Assembly (NCBI GenBank): GCA_036652735.1
Contig: JAVVVI010000050.1
Coordinates: 1-9,477 of the forward strand
Reading direction: 5' to 3'
DNA: 9,477 nt
Source: JAGOGN01 sp036652735
Lineage (GTDB): Bacteria; Bacillota; Clostridia; Lachnospirales; Lachnospiraceae
Shown in pieces: positions 1 through 6,172 of the stretch. Under the pieces are notes generated by a model. The model was not told where the DNA came from. It was given only the letters and a program-made list of their open reading frames with translations, and made no database searches. A program made the translations under genes and the position numbers. Every line of letters starts with the position of its first letter. Within the stretch, counting starts at the first letter, position 1.

Positions 1-4
1 ATTT

Positions 5-33
5 AGGATATCATTTCTGTACTTCTTTGTCAA
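5..33 (-). promoter_or_regulatory. Sigma-A type promoter, left-facing (downstream one of two)
   Basis: On the minus strand there is a perfect -35 box TTGACA (28-33), a 17-bp spacer and a -10 box TATCCT (5-10). A TG one base before the -10 box gives an extended -10. It points out of the window to the left, so the gene it serves is not visible. It lies 110 bp downstream of a second promoter of the same design and shares with it the TTGACA box and an AAATGATAT stretch. Confidence 0.6.
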
Positions 34-83
34 CTACTTTTTTAATTCTTTTTTTTAGTTCTTTTTTCGTGGTTATTTTTGTT

Positions 84-111
84 CTTCCACCACCATATTG
101 CGCGGTGGAAG
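84..111. repeat. Inverted repeat at promoter start point, operator-like
   Basis: Arms CTTCCACC (84-91) and GGTGGAAG (104-111) are perfect complements around a 12-bp centre. The repeat begins just after the -10 box of the promoter at 115-143. Because the predicted transcript would start inside the right arm, the RNA could not form the full stem, and no T-run follows on either strand. A protein-binding operator is therefore likelier than a terminator. This is inference from position and symmetry; I do not recognise the cognate regulator. Confidence 0.4.
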
Positions 112-114
112 TTA

Positions 115-143
115 ATAATATCATTTTAGGATTCATCTGTCAA
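115..143 (-). promoter_or_regulatory. Sigma-A type promoter, left-facing (upstream one of two)
   Basis: On the minus strand there is a perfect -35 box TTGACA (138-143), a 17-bp spacer and a -10 box TATTAT (115-120), preceded by TG at the extended -10 position. It lies 40 bp beyond the cvpA stop codon. I see no convincing terminator between cvpA and this promoter, so cvpA transcripts could read into the same downstream gene. The predicted start point is near 108, inside an inverted repeat at 84-111. Confidence 0.65.
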
Positions 144-182
144 TACAATTTATTATTTTTTCTCATTCTTTTCCAAGAAACA

Positions 183-875
183 TTAAACAACCCTTGCAAT
201 CAGCGCGATTACCGCATTGTGTTCGTATAAAAAAAGTAAGTATTTGTTCTCCTCTATTAAAGCAATTAATTCCTGTCCAATAGAATTCGTGCAAAAGAGT
301 GCCAGTAAAAATGCCAGCAGCCACAGGATAATGAATCCTCTAAGGATTCCCGCTCCTATTCCCAGGAATCGATTGAATCCTTTTAATATGGGCAGTCTTC
401 CAATTAAATTCAATACTCCTCCCAGGATAGCCATAACAAAAATCACCAATACCAAGGTTATAAAGAATGAAATCCCACCCATTATAATCTTTGTAACTCC
501 CGCAGCAACACGCTCATATAAATTTTTCCCGTCCTTTTCCTGTTCCGCCAAAGTAAGAATTAATTGTTTTTCCAATGTACCTGGCAATCGGATTCCTGAT
601 TTTTCTACAATTTCCGCTTCGCTTTCCGGTTCCTGATCTGTCTTTTCTGATACTATGGCTTCTATTTTTTCTCCGCAGATTTTCTCTATCTTTGTTGGCA
701 ATCCGGTGTTTTCCTGTATGTAATTACCGACGTAGGGAGTCAAAAACCCTACAAGCACAATTGTTAACAACAATGAAACTAAAGAAAATGCCATTCTTAT
801 AAATCCTTTATGGTATCCATTCACTGCCGAACTAAATAATCCTATTGCTACGATGATTGTTAACCAGTTCATCAT
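183..875 (-). CDS. CvpA family membrane protein
   Basis: A 230-residue integral membrane protein of the CvpA family, named after an E. coli colicin V production gene; the biochemical role of the family is poorly defined. Four hydrophobic segments are visible at about residues 2-18, 27-48, 128-156 and 172-196. A charged, Glu/Lys-rich loop (about 60-120) between the second and third probably lies outside the membrane. Supporting family features are a glycine-rich early helix with NGYHKGF and the NRFLGIGAG stretch (168-176) before the last helix. The gene follows the DUF5711-like gene by 17 bp and is probably co-transcribed from the promoter at 2124-2152. There are two adjacent ATG codons (875 and 872); the AGAGG ribosome site is better spaced for the second, so the true protein may be one residue shorter. 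Confidence 0.85.
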   Translation of the reverse strand: MMNWLTIIVAIGLFSSAVNGYHKGFIRMAFSLVSLLLTIVLVGFLTPYVGNYIQENTGLPTKIEKICGEKIEAIVSEKTDQEPESEAEIVEKSGIRLPGTLEKQLILTLAEQEKDGKNLYERVAAGVTKIIMGGISFFITLVLVIFVMAILGGVLNLIGRLPILKGFNRFLGIGAGILRGFIILWLLAFLLALFCTNSIGQELIALIEENKYLLFLYEHNAVIALIARVV

Positions 876-892
876 TTTACCTCTTTTGTCTT

Positions 893-2092
893 TTATTTTA
901 ACCTGATTCTCTGGGTTTCTCCTTCTAATATAAGTATATAACTGCGGCTTGTCTCTCCCTTTTGTATTTTTAAAATTGGTTTTTTCGTTTTCCCTTGGAA
1001 TTTCATTACGCCCTTCATGTTATAAACCATACAATCCATATCACCTATAATAACAACTTCCCGGTCATTTATAATTTCTACTTTCGTATAATTCATGGAA
1101 AATTCCTTGTTCAGAACTCTGGTTCCTTTTTTTTCATATACTTCCAGCTTCTCTACCTCTTTGTTTTCTTTGTTTTTCCCACTGTAAATAAAACCAAAAT
1201 AGGAGTTACTATAGAATACATTTTTTATTTCTGCCGGAAATTTAATCACTTTTTTTTCTACCGGTTTCTGTATTCCTTCATATATAATGGCTTTTTTATC
1301 TCCAAACGCAATCATGTAGTCATTATCTATAAATTCTATTTCCGGAATCAGGGTATCCTGATAGCTATATTTTTTTACCTCATTATCGATCTCATTCTGG
1401 CCAACAGAACCAAAATTATAGAATTTTATTGTGGTATCCACTGCCCCATGCTCTACATCCACCAGGGATACTGCCATTTTTTTACAATCGTTGGATATGG
1501 ACATGGAGAGTGGATATCCGCTGTTTTCCAAATGTAATTCTCCCTGCGCCAATTCTTTTCCTTCTTTACTATATAGCTTTATGTAACTGTTTCCATCCTG
1601 TCCCATTAGGACTGCTACCGTTCCTTGGTTCCCAACCTCTATTTGTCGAATTGGGACTGCTGTTTCAATCTCTCCTTTTAATCCATCCTGATTTAAGATA
1701 TAAATATGTGTTCCTTTCCCTGATGCGATGGCAACATAATCTTCACAAATATCTATCATGGGATCATTCATCTCATAGGTTTGATTCCAAATTAAATGAT
1801 TATATATGTCTGTATAAAAAGCTCCATCATTACTATATTTTAAAATATTCCCATTAAACTCTGCAAATCTGGTGTCCAAGGTGTCCTGTCGTTCTACCTT
1901 CTTAATCACTGTATAATCTGTATAGGTCTTTAACATAAAATACACGGACATGACACCCACAAGTGCCACCACACCCACGAGTCCCATTAGCATTCCCTTA
2001 AACACCCTTAAGTGGTGTTCCTTGATTCGCTCCCCAATTTCTTCTGCGCTGGTTTCTATTTTCTTGAATTGATTTTTCCTGTTATTTGTCAT
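893..2092 (-). CDS. DUF5711-like single-pass membrane protein
   Basis: A 399-residue protein that I place in the DUF5711 family of Clostridia, whose function is unknown. A short charged N-terminal tail (1-33) precedes one membrane helix at about 34-54, with no cleavage site evident, so the bulk of the protein (about 55-399) should lie outside the cell. That part is made of repeated beta-rich units with alternating hydrophobic residues, for example VAIASGKGTHIYILNQDG (120-137) and related stretches, which suggests a WD40- or YncE-like propeller; this fold is inferred. The ATG is preceded by AGGAG six bases upstream. It lies directly upstream of cvpA (17-bp gap) and downstream of the LysM gene (62-bp gap holding a promoter). 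Together the three look like a cell-envelope module. The family name comes from recalled pattern and context, not a search. Confidence 0.7.
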   Translation of the reverse strand: MTNNRKNQFKKIETSAEEIGERIKEHHLRVFKGMLMGLVGVVALVGVMSVYFMLKTYTDYTVIKKVERQDTLDTRFAEFNGNILKYSNDGAFYTDIYNHLIWNQTYEMNDPMIDICEDYVAIASGKGTHIYILNQDGLKGEIETAVPIRQIEVGNQGTVAVLMGQDGNSYIKLYSKEGKELAQGELHLENSGYPLSMSISNDCKKMAVSLVDVEHGAVDTTIKFYNFGSVGQNEIDNEVKKYSYQDTLIPEIEFIDNDYMIAFGDKKAIIYEGIQKPVEKKVIKFPAEIKNVFYSNSYFGFIYSGKNKENKEVEKLEVYEKKGTRVLNKEFSMNYTKVEIINDREVVIIGDMDCMVYNMKGVMKFQGKTKKPILKIQKGETSRSYILILEGETQRIRLK

Positions 2093-2123
2093 AATCTTCT
2101 CCTCATACTATAGGTCTTTTTTG

Positions 2124-2152
2124 ATTATAACTTATTTTCCGTCGGTATGCAA
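2124..2152 (-). promoter_or_regulatory. Sigma-A promoter for the DUF5711-cvpA pair
   Basis: On the minus strand there is a -35 box TTGCAT (2147-2152), a 17-bp spacer and a perfect -10 box TATAAT (2124-2129). The predicted start is near 2117, giving a leader of about 25 nt before the DUF5711 gene. The -35 box begins only 2 bp beyond the stop codon of the LysM gene, and I see no terminator in the gap, so read-through from the LysM gene is also possible. Confidence 0.65.
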
Positions 2153-2154
2153 TT

Positions 2155-3216
2155 CTATGGAAGCAGTAGTTTTTGTCCTAGATAGATTTCATTCTCATCC
2201 TCAATCTTATTCTTTTCGCAAATTTTGTCCATCATCTCCACTGTTCGATATATTTTTCTGCATATTTTTTCCAGGCTGTCCCCTTCTTCCACAATATAGT
2301 AACCCTGTTTGATATATACTGCTGCTTCTGATTCCGGCTCTTGCTTTGTTACCCTCACCGGCAGCTCCAATTCTTTCTCTTGTTTTAGAACTGGAATCTC
2401 CTGCTGCCTTTCCTGTTCCATTCCAAGTGTATCGGTCAGTACCTGAACAATATGCTCTAACTGCTCTACTTTTCCATAACTGGTGTATAAAAAGATACCT
2501 AATGTACAAATAAATGCTACCGATAGTATTCCCAACAATACCCCTTTTGCCCGGTCTTTTCTTTCCTCCTTTTTAATTTGTCCCGCTACAATCGCGCGAT
2601 ATCTTAGTACCGCTTTATCTTCCACCTCCTGCTGCACTATGATTTCCTCACGATCCTCTTTAATTCTCTGACTTGCTTTCTGCATGATCATATATTCCTG
2701 CATCTGAGGATTTTTTTCATAATAAATACAATATCCCTTTTGTTTTTCAAATTTTCCATTATTACAAATGTAAAAGGAATCTTCTTTTTCATTTACATCA
2801 TTTAGATATAATACCTTGTCCCCTCCGGGAAAATACACACGGTGAGCTCGTTCAATTTCCTGAAAAAATTCCGTATAATCTTCTCCATCCGGATAATACC
2901 ATCCTACTATACTGCAGGTTGGAAAGTTATCTTTTAATTCCTGATATAGTTCACCCCAAATAGTTTCTCCAATAATGACTCTTCCATTCTCCTGCTGAAG
3001 CAACCCTATTGTTATTGCCCCACTGATAAACACATATCGAATCCCCTGACTTTCCTGACTGCTTCCTACCAGTATTGCCGGCAAACATCCATTTTCCCCT
3101 GCACTTTGGGTTACGTGTAGATACGTATACACATAGTCTTCCAGATAAATTCTTATTCTCTCTGCCGGTGTACCCATTTGCCGTATGTTTTTTGGTGGTT
3201 TTATTGTCTCTACCAT
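2155..3216 (-). CDS. LysM-domain single-pass membrane protein with MPN-like N-terminal domain
   Basis: A 353-residue protein. Residues 1-170 form a globular domain that is probably cytoplasmic. Residues 226-247 are one membrane helix, preceded by a Lys/Arg/Glu-rich, coiled-coil-like stretch (178-224). A linker (250-300) leads to a C-terminal LysM domain (306-352, YYIVEEGDSLEKICRKIY and the closing LGQKLLLP), which should bind peptidoglycan outside the membrane. The N-terminal domain contains E84 and IVGWYYPDGED (103-113), resembling the MPN/JAMM fold, but with Tyr and Asp where an active JAMM protease has its two His residues; this is inference. I chose the ATG at 3216 because AAGGAG lies six bases upstream. 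An in-frame ATG at 3288 has no such site and would lengthen the protein by 24 residues. The gene stands first in an envelope cluster with the DUF5711-like and CvpA proteins, suggesting a role in wall or division processes. Confidence 0.75.
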   Translation of the reverse strand: MVETIKPPKNIRQMGTPAERIRIYLEDYVYTYLHVTQSAGENGCLPAILVGSSQESQGIRYVFISGAITIGLLQQENGRVIIGETIWGELYQELKDNFPTCSIVGWYYPDGEDYTEFFQEIERAHRVYFPGGDKVLYLNDVNEKEDSFYICNNGKFEKQKGYCIYYEKNPQMQEYMIMQKASQRIKEDREEIIVQQEVEDKAVLRYRAIVAGQIKKEERKDRAKGVLLGILSVAFICTLGIFLYTSYGKVEQLEHIVQVLTDTLGMEQERQQEIPVLKQEKELELPVRVTKQEPESEAAVYIKQGYYIVEEGDSLEKICRKIYRTVEMMDKICEKNKIEDENEIYLGQKLLLP

Positions 3217-3260
3217 GTTTTTCTCCTTCTCTACAATCTGTGATTCTCTGTTTTCTACTA

Positions 3261-3269
3261 ATTTTATCA
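3261..3269 (-). promoter_or_regulatory. Possible extended -10 promoter for the LysM gene
   Basis: On the minus strand, TGA followed by TAAAAT (-10 at 3261-3266, TG at 3268-3269) matches an extended -10 element. I see no good -35 box at the right distance. The predicted start near 3254 would give a leader of about 38 nt before the ATG at 3216. A promoter is expected here because a terminator lies just upstream at 3363-3405. A 10-bp palindrome TTTGCGCAAA (3275-3284) sits where the spacer would be. Confidence 0.35.
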
Positions 3270-3362
3270 CGATTTTTGCGCAAATCATGGGGATTTCTGT
3301 CCTGTGTTTTTAAAATTTTTCGACTTTTTTTTATCCTATTCGTCCATATACTAATTTGTAAC

Positions 3363-3405
3363 AAAAAAAAGCCAGCCTTAGTTTCCACTATGACTGACTT
3401 TTTTT
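3363..3405 (-). terminator. Intrinsic terminator of the pfkA-to-transketolase operon
   Basis: Read on the minus strand, AGUCAGUC (from 3399 down to 3392) pairs along its whole length with GGCUGGCU (3377 down to 3370) using two G-U pairs. A run of eight U follows (3370-3363) and an A-run precedes the stem. On the plus strand the same arms give C-A mismatches, so the hairpin is stable only in the minus-strand transcript. It begins 7 bp after the stop codon of the second transketolase gene. Confidence 0.85.
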
Positions 3406-3411
3406 ATTAAT

Positions 3412-4359
3412 TTATGCTTCTGTAACGAAGGCTTTTACTTTTTTGTATATACTTGCTCCATCCAGGCCATATTTTTTTATCAGCTCCGTTGCCGGTCCTG
3501 ATTCCCCAAATGTATCATTTATTCCAATCTTCATCACTTTTGTAGGTGCTTTTTCTGACAGTACGTCACATACTGCGCTTCCAAGTCCGCCAATAACAGA
3601 ATGCTCTTCTACCGTAACTATCTTTCCTGTTTCTTTGGCTGCTGCAATCAATAATTCTTCATCTATTGGTTTAATTGTATGAATATTAATCACTTTTGCA
3701 TTGATTCCATCTTCTGACAACTGTTTCGCTGCCTCTAAAGCTTCACACACGCAAAGTCCGGTTGCTACAATTGTAACGTCCTTGCCTTCCCGCATTGTGA
3801 TTCCTTTTCCTATTTGGAAGTGATACGCTGCCTCATCATTTAATACCGGAACAGCAAGACGTCCAAAACGCATGTAAACCGGTCCATTATGCTCAAATGC
3901 CGCTTTTACTGCCGCTCTGGCTTCTACATCATCGCAGGGATTGATTACTACCATTCCCGGGATTGTTCGCATTAATGCCAGGTCTTCATTACATTGGTGG
4001 GTTGCTCCATCTTCCCCTACCGATATTCCCGCATGTGTAGCGCCAATCTTTACATTCAAATGTGGATATCCAATTGAATTACGTACCTGTTCAAAGGCTC
4101 TTCCTGCTGCAAACATTGCAAATGAACTCATTACCGGTATTTTCCCACAGGTTGCAAGGCCTGCTGCAATTCCTGCCATATTACTTTCTGCAATTCCACA
4201 GTCTATATGTCTGTCCGGAAATTCTTTCTGAAAAATGCTGGTCTTGGTTGCTCCTGCAAGATCTGCATCTAATACAACTAATTCCGGATGTGTCTTTCCG
4301 ATTTCTACTAAAGCGTTACCAAAGCTCTCTCTTGTTGCTATTTTCTTTATTTCTGACAT
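3412..4359 (-). CDS. Transketolase, C-terminal subunit
   Basis: A 315-residue protein covering the pyrimidine-binding and C-terminal domains of transketolase. With the N-terminal subunit it would transfer two-carbon ketol units between sugar phosphates in the non-oxidative pentose phosphate pathway. GIAESN (55-60) carries the catalytic Glu58 that activates the thiamine diphosphate ring. Residues about 60-165 complete the pyrimidine-binding domain, with SSFAMFAAGRAFEQVRN and GATHAGISVGEDGATHQ as conserved blocks. About 190-305 is the transketolase C-terminal domain (VTVEEHSVIGGLGSAV). A length near 310 is usual for the split enzyme. The start lies inside the end of the N-terminal gene (13-bp overlap) in another frame, with only a weak GGGTG-like ribosome site, so translation is probably coupled. 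The same fold serves DXP synthase, but the neighbour and the block order favour transketolase. Confidence 0.93.
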   Translation of the reverse strand: MSEIKKIATRESFGNALVEIGKTHPELVVLDADLAGATKTSIFQKEFPDRHIDCGIAESNMAGIAAGLATCGKIPVMSSFAMFAAGRAFEQVRNSIGYPHLNVKIGATHAGISVGEDGATHQCNEDLALMRTIPGMVVINPCDDVEARAAVKAAFEHNGPVYMRFGRLAVPVLNDEAAYHFQIGKGITMREGKDVTIVATGLCVCEALEAAKQLSEDGINAKVINIHTIKPIDEELLIAAAKETGKIVTVEEHSVIGGLGSAVCDVLSEKAPTKVMKIGINDTFGESGPATELIKKYGLDGASIYKKVKAFVTEA

Positions 4360-5183
4360 AACGCTTCACCCACTTTCTCTAAATCTGCCATTGCGACTAT
4401 GTATTCCTCATCATTTGGTGCTTTTCCATGCCAGCCGGCTTTATTTTCCATAAAGGATACACCTTTTCCTTTTATCGTTTTTGCTATAATTGCGGTGGGC
4501 TGTCCTTTGGTTTGTCTGGCCTCTTTTAATGCCTCTCCTATTTCTTCCATGCTATTACCATCTATTGTTATAACATGGAATTGAAACGCTTTGAATTTCT
4601 CATCAATTGGATATGGTGAACAGACTTTTTCTATCTCACCATCAATTTGCAATCCATTATTATCCACAAATAATACCAGATTGTCTAATTTTCTGTGCCC
4701 TGCAAACATTGCTGCTTCCCAAATCTGGCCTTCCTGAATCTCTCCGTCTCCGCAGACTGCATATACTCGATATTCATTTTTATCCATTTTGGCTGCCAAT
4801 GCCATTCCTACTGCTGCTGAAAATCCCTGTCCCAATGAGCCACTTGACATATCTACGCCCGGAATATGTTTCATATCCGGATGCCCCTGAAGATAAGATC
4901 CAACGTGTCTTAATGTAACCAAATCCTCCACCGGAAAAAAGCCTCTATGTGCTAATGTGGAATAGAGCGCCGGAGCTACATGACCTTTGGACAAAACAAA
5001 TCTGTCTCTGCCCTCCATTTTAGGATTTTTCGGATCTATGTTCATCTCCTGAAAATACAAATAGGTTATTATGTCTGCCGCTGAAAGTGATCCTCCCGGA
5101 TGTCCGGATTTTGCACTGTGCACTGCGGTAACGATTCCTTTACGAATCTCATTCGCCTGTTTTTTTAACTCACAATTCGTCAT
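4347..5183 (-). CDS. Transketolase, N-terminal subunit
   Basis: A 278-residue protein forming the diphosphate-binding half of a split transketolase. The thiamine diphosphate motif runs from GDG (145-147) to NN (175-176), with the Mg2+-binding residues there. SGHPGG (26-31), SKGHVAPALY (65-74) and QGHPD (99-103) supply the conserved His residues at the active site. The segment GWHGKAP (250-256) closes the domain. In one-gene transketolases this part is followed directly by the pyrimidine-binding domain; here that domain is the next gene, which overlaps by 13 bp, so the two chains should form one complex. The start is preceded by an AAAGGT ribosome site. It follows recR by 21 bp, too short for an obvious separate promoter, so it appears to belong to the pfkA-dnaX operon. 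This pairs a pentose phosphate enzyme with a glycolytic one in one transcript. Confidence 0.93.
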   Translation of the reverse strand: MTNCELKKQANEIRKGIVTAVHSAKSGHPGGSLSAADIITYLYFQEMNIDPKNPKMEGRDRFVLSKGHVAPALYSTLAHRGFFPVEDLVTLRHVGSYLQGHPDMKHIPGVDMSSGSLGQGFSAAVGMALAAKMDKNEYRVYAVCGDGEIQEGQIWEAAMFAGHRKLDNLVLFVDNNGLQIDGEIEKVCSPYPIDEKFKAFQFHVITIDGNSMEEIGEALKEARQTKGQPTAIIAKTIKGKGVSFMENKAGWHGKAPNDEEYIVAMADLEKVGEALCQK

Positions 5184-5204
5184 AGTATTACCTTTCTCTT
5201 TATC

Positions 5205-5801
5205 TTACAATTCTGTTCTTCCCTCTAAGGCTCTTAATAATGTTACTTCATCAATATACTCTAAGTCACCGCCTACCGGTACTCCACTGGCTATTCTGGT
5301 TACTTTAATTCCTGTTGGTTTAATCAGCTTGCTGATATACATTGCCGTGGTTTCTCCTTCTAAACTGGAATTGGTTGCTATTATAACTTCATCCACTTCC
5401 TGTTGTAATCTGTGCATCAATTCCTTTAGCTTAATATCCGATGGACCAATTCCAAGCATTGGCGATATTGCTCCATTTAAAACATGATAAACACCTTCGT
5501 ATTTTCCTGTTTTTTCATATGCTATCATATCCCGGGATGTCTCTACTACCATTATTGTTCTATGATCCCGATTATAATTTCTGCAAATTGGACATAAATC
5601 TGCATCTGTTAAGGTATAACATTCTTTGCAATATCTCACATTTGTTCTGGCATCCACTAAAGCTTCTGCCAATCCATCCACAGATTCCTTTGGCATATTC
5701 AATATATGAAATGCCAGCCGTTGTGCGGATTTTGCCCCAATACCCGGAAGTGTAGATAGCTCCTCTATTAACTTGCTTATCTGCCTGCTATAGTAATCCA
5801 T
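5205..5801 (-). CDS. recR: Recombination mediator protein RecR
   Basis: A 198-residue RecR, the normal length. RecR acts with RecO and RecF to load RecA on SSB-coated single-stranded DNA during gap repair. A helix-hairpin-helix region is seen at about 10-35 (LSTLPGIGAKSAQRLAFHIL). A four-cysteine zinc motif follows (C58, C61, C70, C73), then a Toprim domain at about 80-175 with VVET and ATNSSLEGE (142-150). A C-terminal stretch, GVPVGGDLEYIDEVTLLRAL (173-192), matches the family signature. In many homologues the Toprim motif reads ATNPTVEGE; the Ser-Ser-Leu here is a mild variant. The gene lies 24 bp after ybaB, the usual dnaX-ybaB-recR order. The start has AGGAAA upstream. Confidence 0.97.
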   Translation of the reverse strand: MDYYSRQISKLIEELSTLPGIGAKSAQRLAFHILNMPKESVDGLAEALVDARTNVRYCKECYTLTDADLCPICRNYNRDHRTIMVVETSRDMIAYEKTGKYEGVYHVLNGAISPMLGIGPSDIKLKELMHRLQQEVDEVIIATNSSLEGETTAMYISKLIKPTGIKVTRIASGVPVGGDLEYIDEVTLLRALEGRTEL

Positions 5802-5825
5802 TTCGTTTCCTGCTTTCTTTCCGCA

Positions 5826-6161
5826 TTAAAATGGAAATCCTCCACCTGTAATCTTGCTCATTGATTCCTGGGATAGTTCTTCCATCTTGCGCAATGCCTC
5901 ATTTGTGGCTGCTACAATTAAATCCTCCAGCATTTCAATATCTTCCGGATCTACTACTTCTTCCGATAATTTTACTTTTGTTACTTCTTTTTTACCGGAT
6001 ACAGTAACCTCTACCGCTCCACCTCCTGCTGTAGCTGTCACCTCTTTGTCTTCCATCTCTTTTGTTGTCTCTTCCATTTGACGCTGCATCTTCTGTGCCT
6101 GCTTCATCAGGTTGCCCATGTTCCCCGGCATTCCTCCTTGAAATCCACCTTTTTTTGCCAT
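5826..6161 (-). CDS. YbaB/EbfC family nucleoid-associated protein
   Basis: A 111-residue small DNA-binding protein of the YbaB/EbfC family, a dimer thought to bind the nucleoid. The N-terminus is Gly/Met-rich and flexible (MAKKGGFQGGMPGNMGNLMKQ). It is followed by a helix (about 17-38), a beta region with TATAGGGAVEVTVSGKKEV, and a C-terminal helix with EDLIVAATNEALRKMEE, all as in the family. The stop codon TAG of dnaX overlaps its ribosome site AGGAGG (6169-6174 on the minus strand), so the two are likely translationally coupled. The position between dnaX and recR is the conserved one. Confidence 0.95.
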   Translation of the reverse strand: MAKKGGFQGGMPGNMGNLMKQAQKMQRQMEETTKEMEDKEVTATAGGGAVEVTVSGKKEVTKVKLSEEVVDPEDIEMLEDLIVAATNEALRKMEELSQESMSKITGGGFPF

Positions 6162-6172
6162 GTCTTATCCTC

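Noticed and set aside
84..111. Inverted repeat considered as a terminator for cvpA
   Set aside because: No T-run follows the minus-strand arm; it is followed by AACAAAAATAACC, and the repeat overlaps the predicted transcription start instead.
27..230. Plus-strand ORF of 67 codons at the left edge
   Set aside because: Its hydrophobic look comes from T-rich intergenic DNA; it lacks a ribosome site and overlaps two opposing promoters and the cvpA end.
995..1537. Plus-strand ORF of 180 codons
   Set aside because: It is antisense to the DUF5711-like gene, with a Phe/Ile/Tyr-rich composition typical of the reverse complement of AT-rich coding DNA, and has no recognisable motif.
2207..2509. Minus-strand ORF of 100 codons within the LysM gene
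   Set aside because: It is an alternative frame of a well-supported gene and has no homology pattern of its own.
3217..3288. Upstream in-frame start adding 24 residues to the LysM protein
   Set aside because: There is no ribosome site before the ATG at 3288, the extra residues do not look family-like, and a plausible promoter lies inside this stretch; the ATG at 3216 has AAGGAG at six bases.
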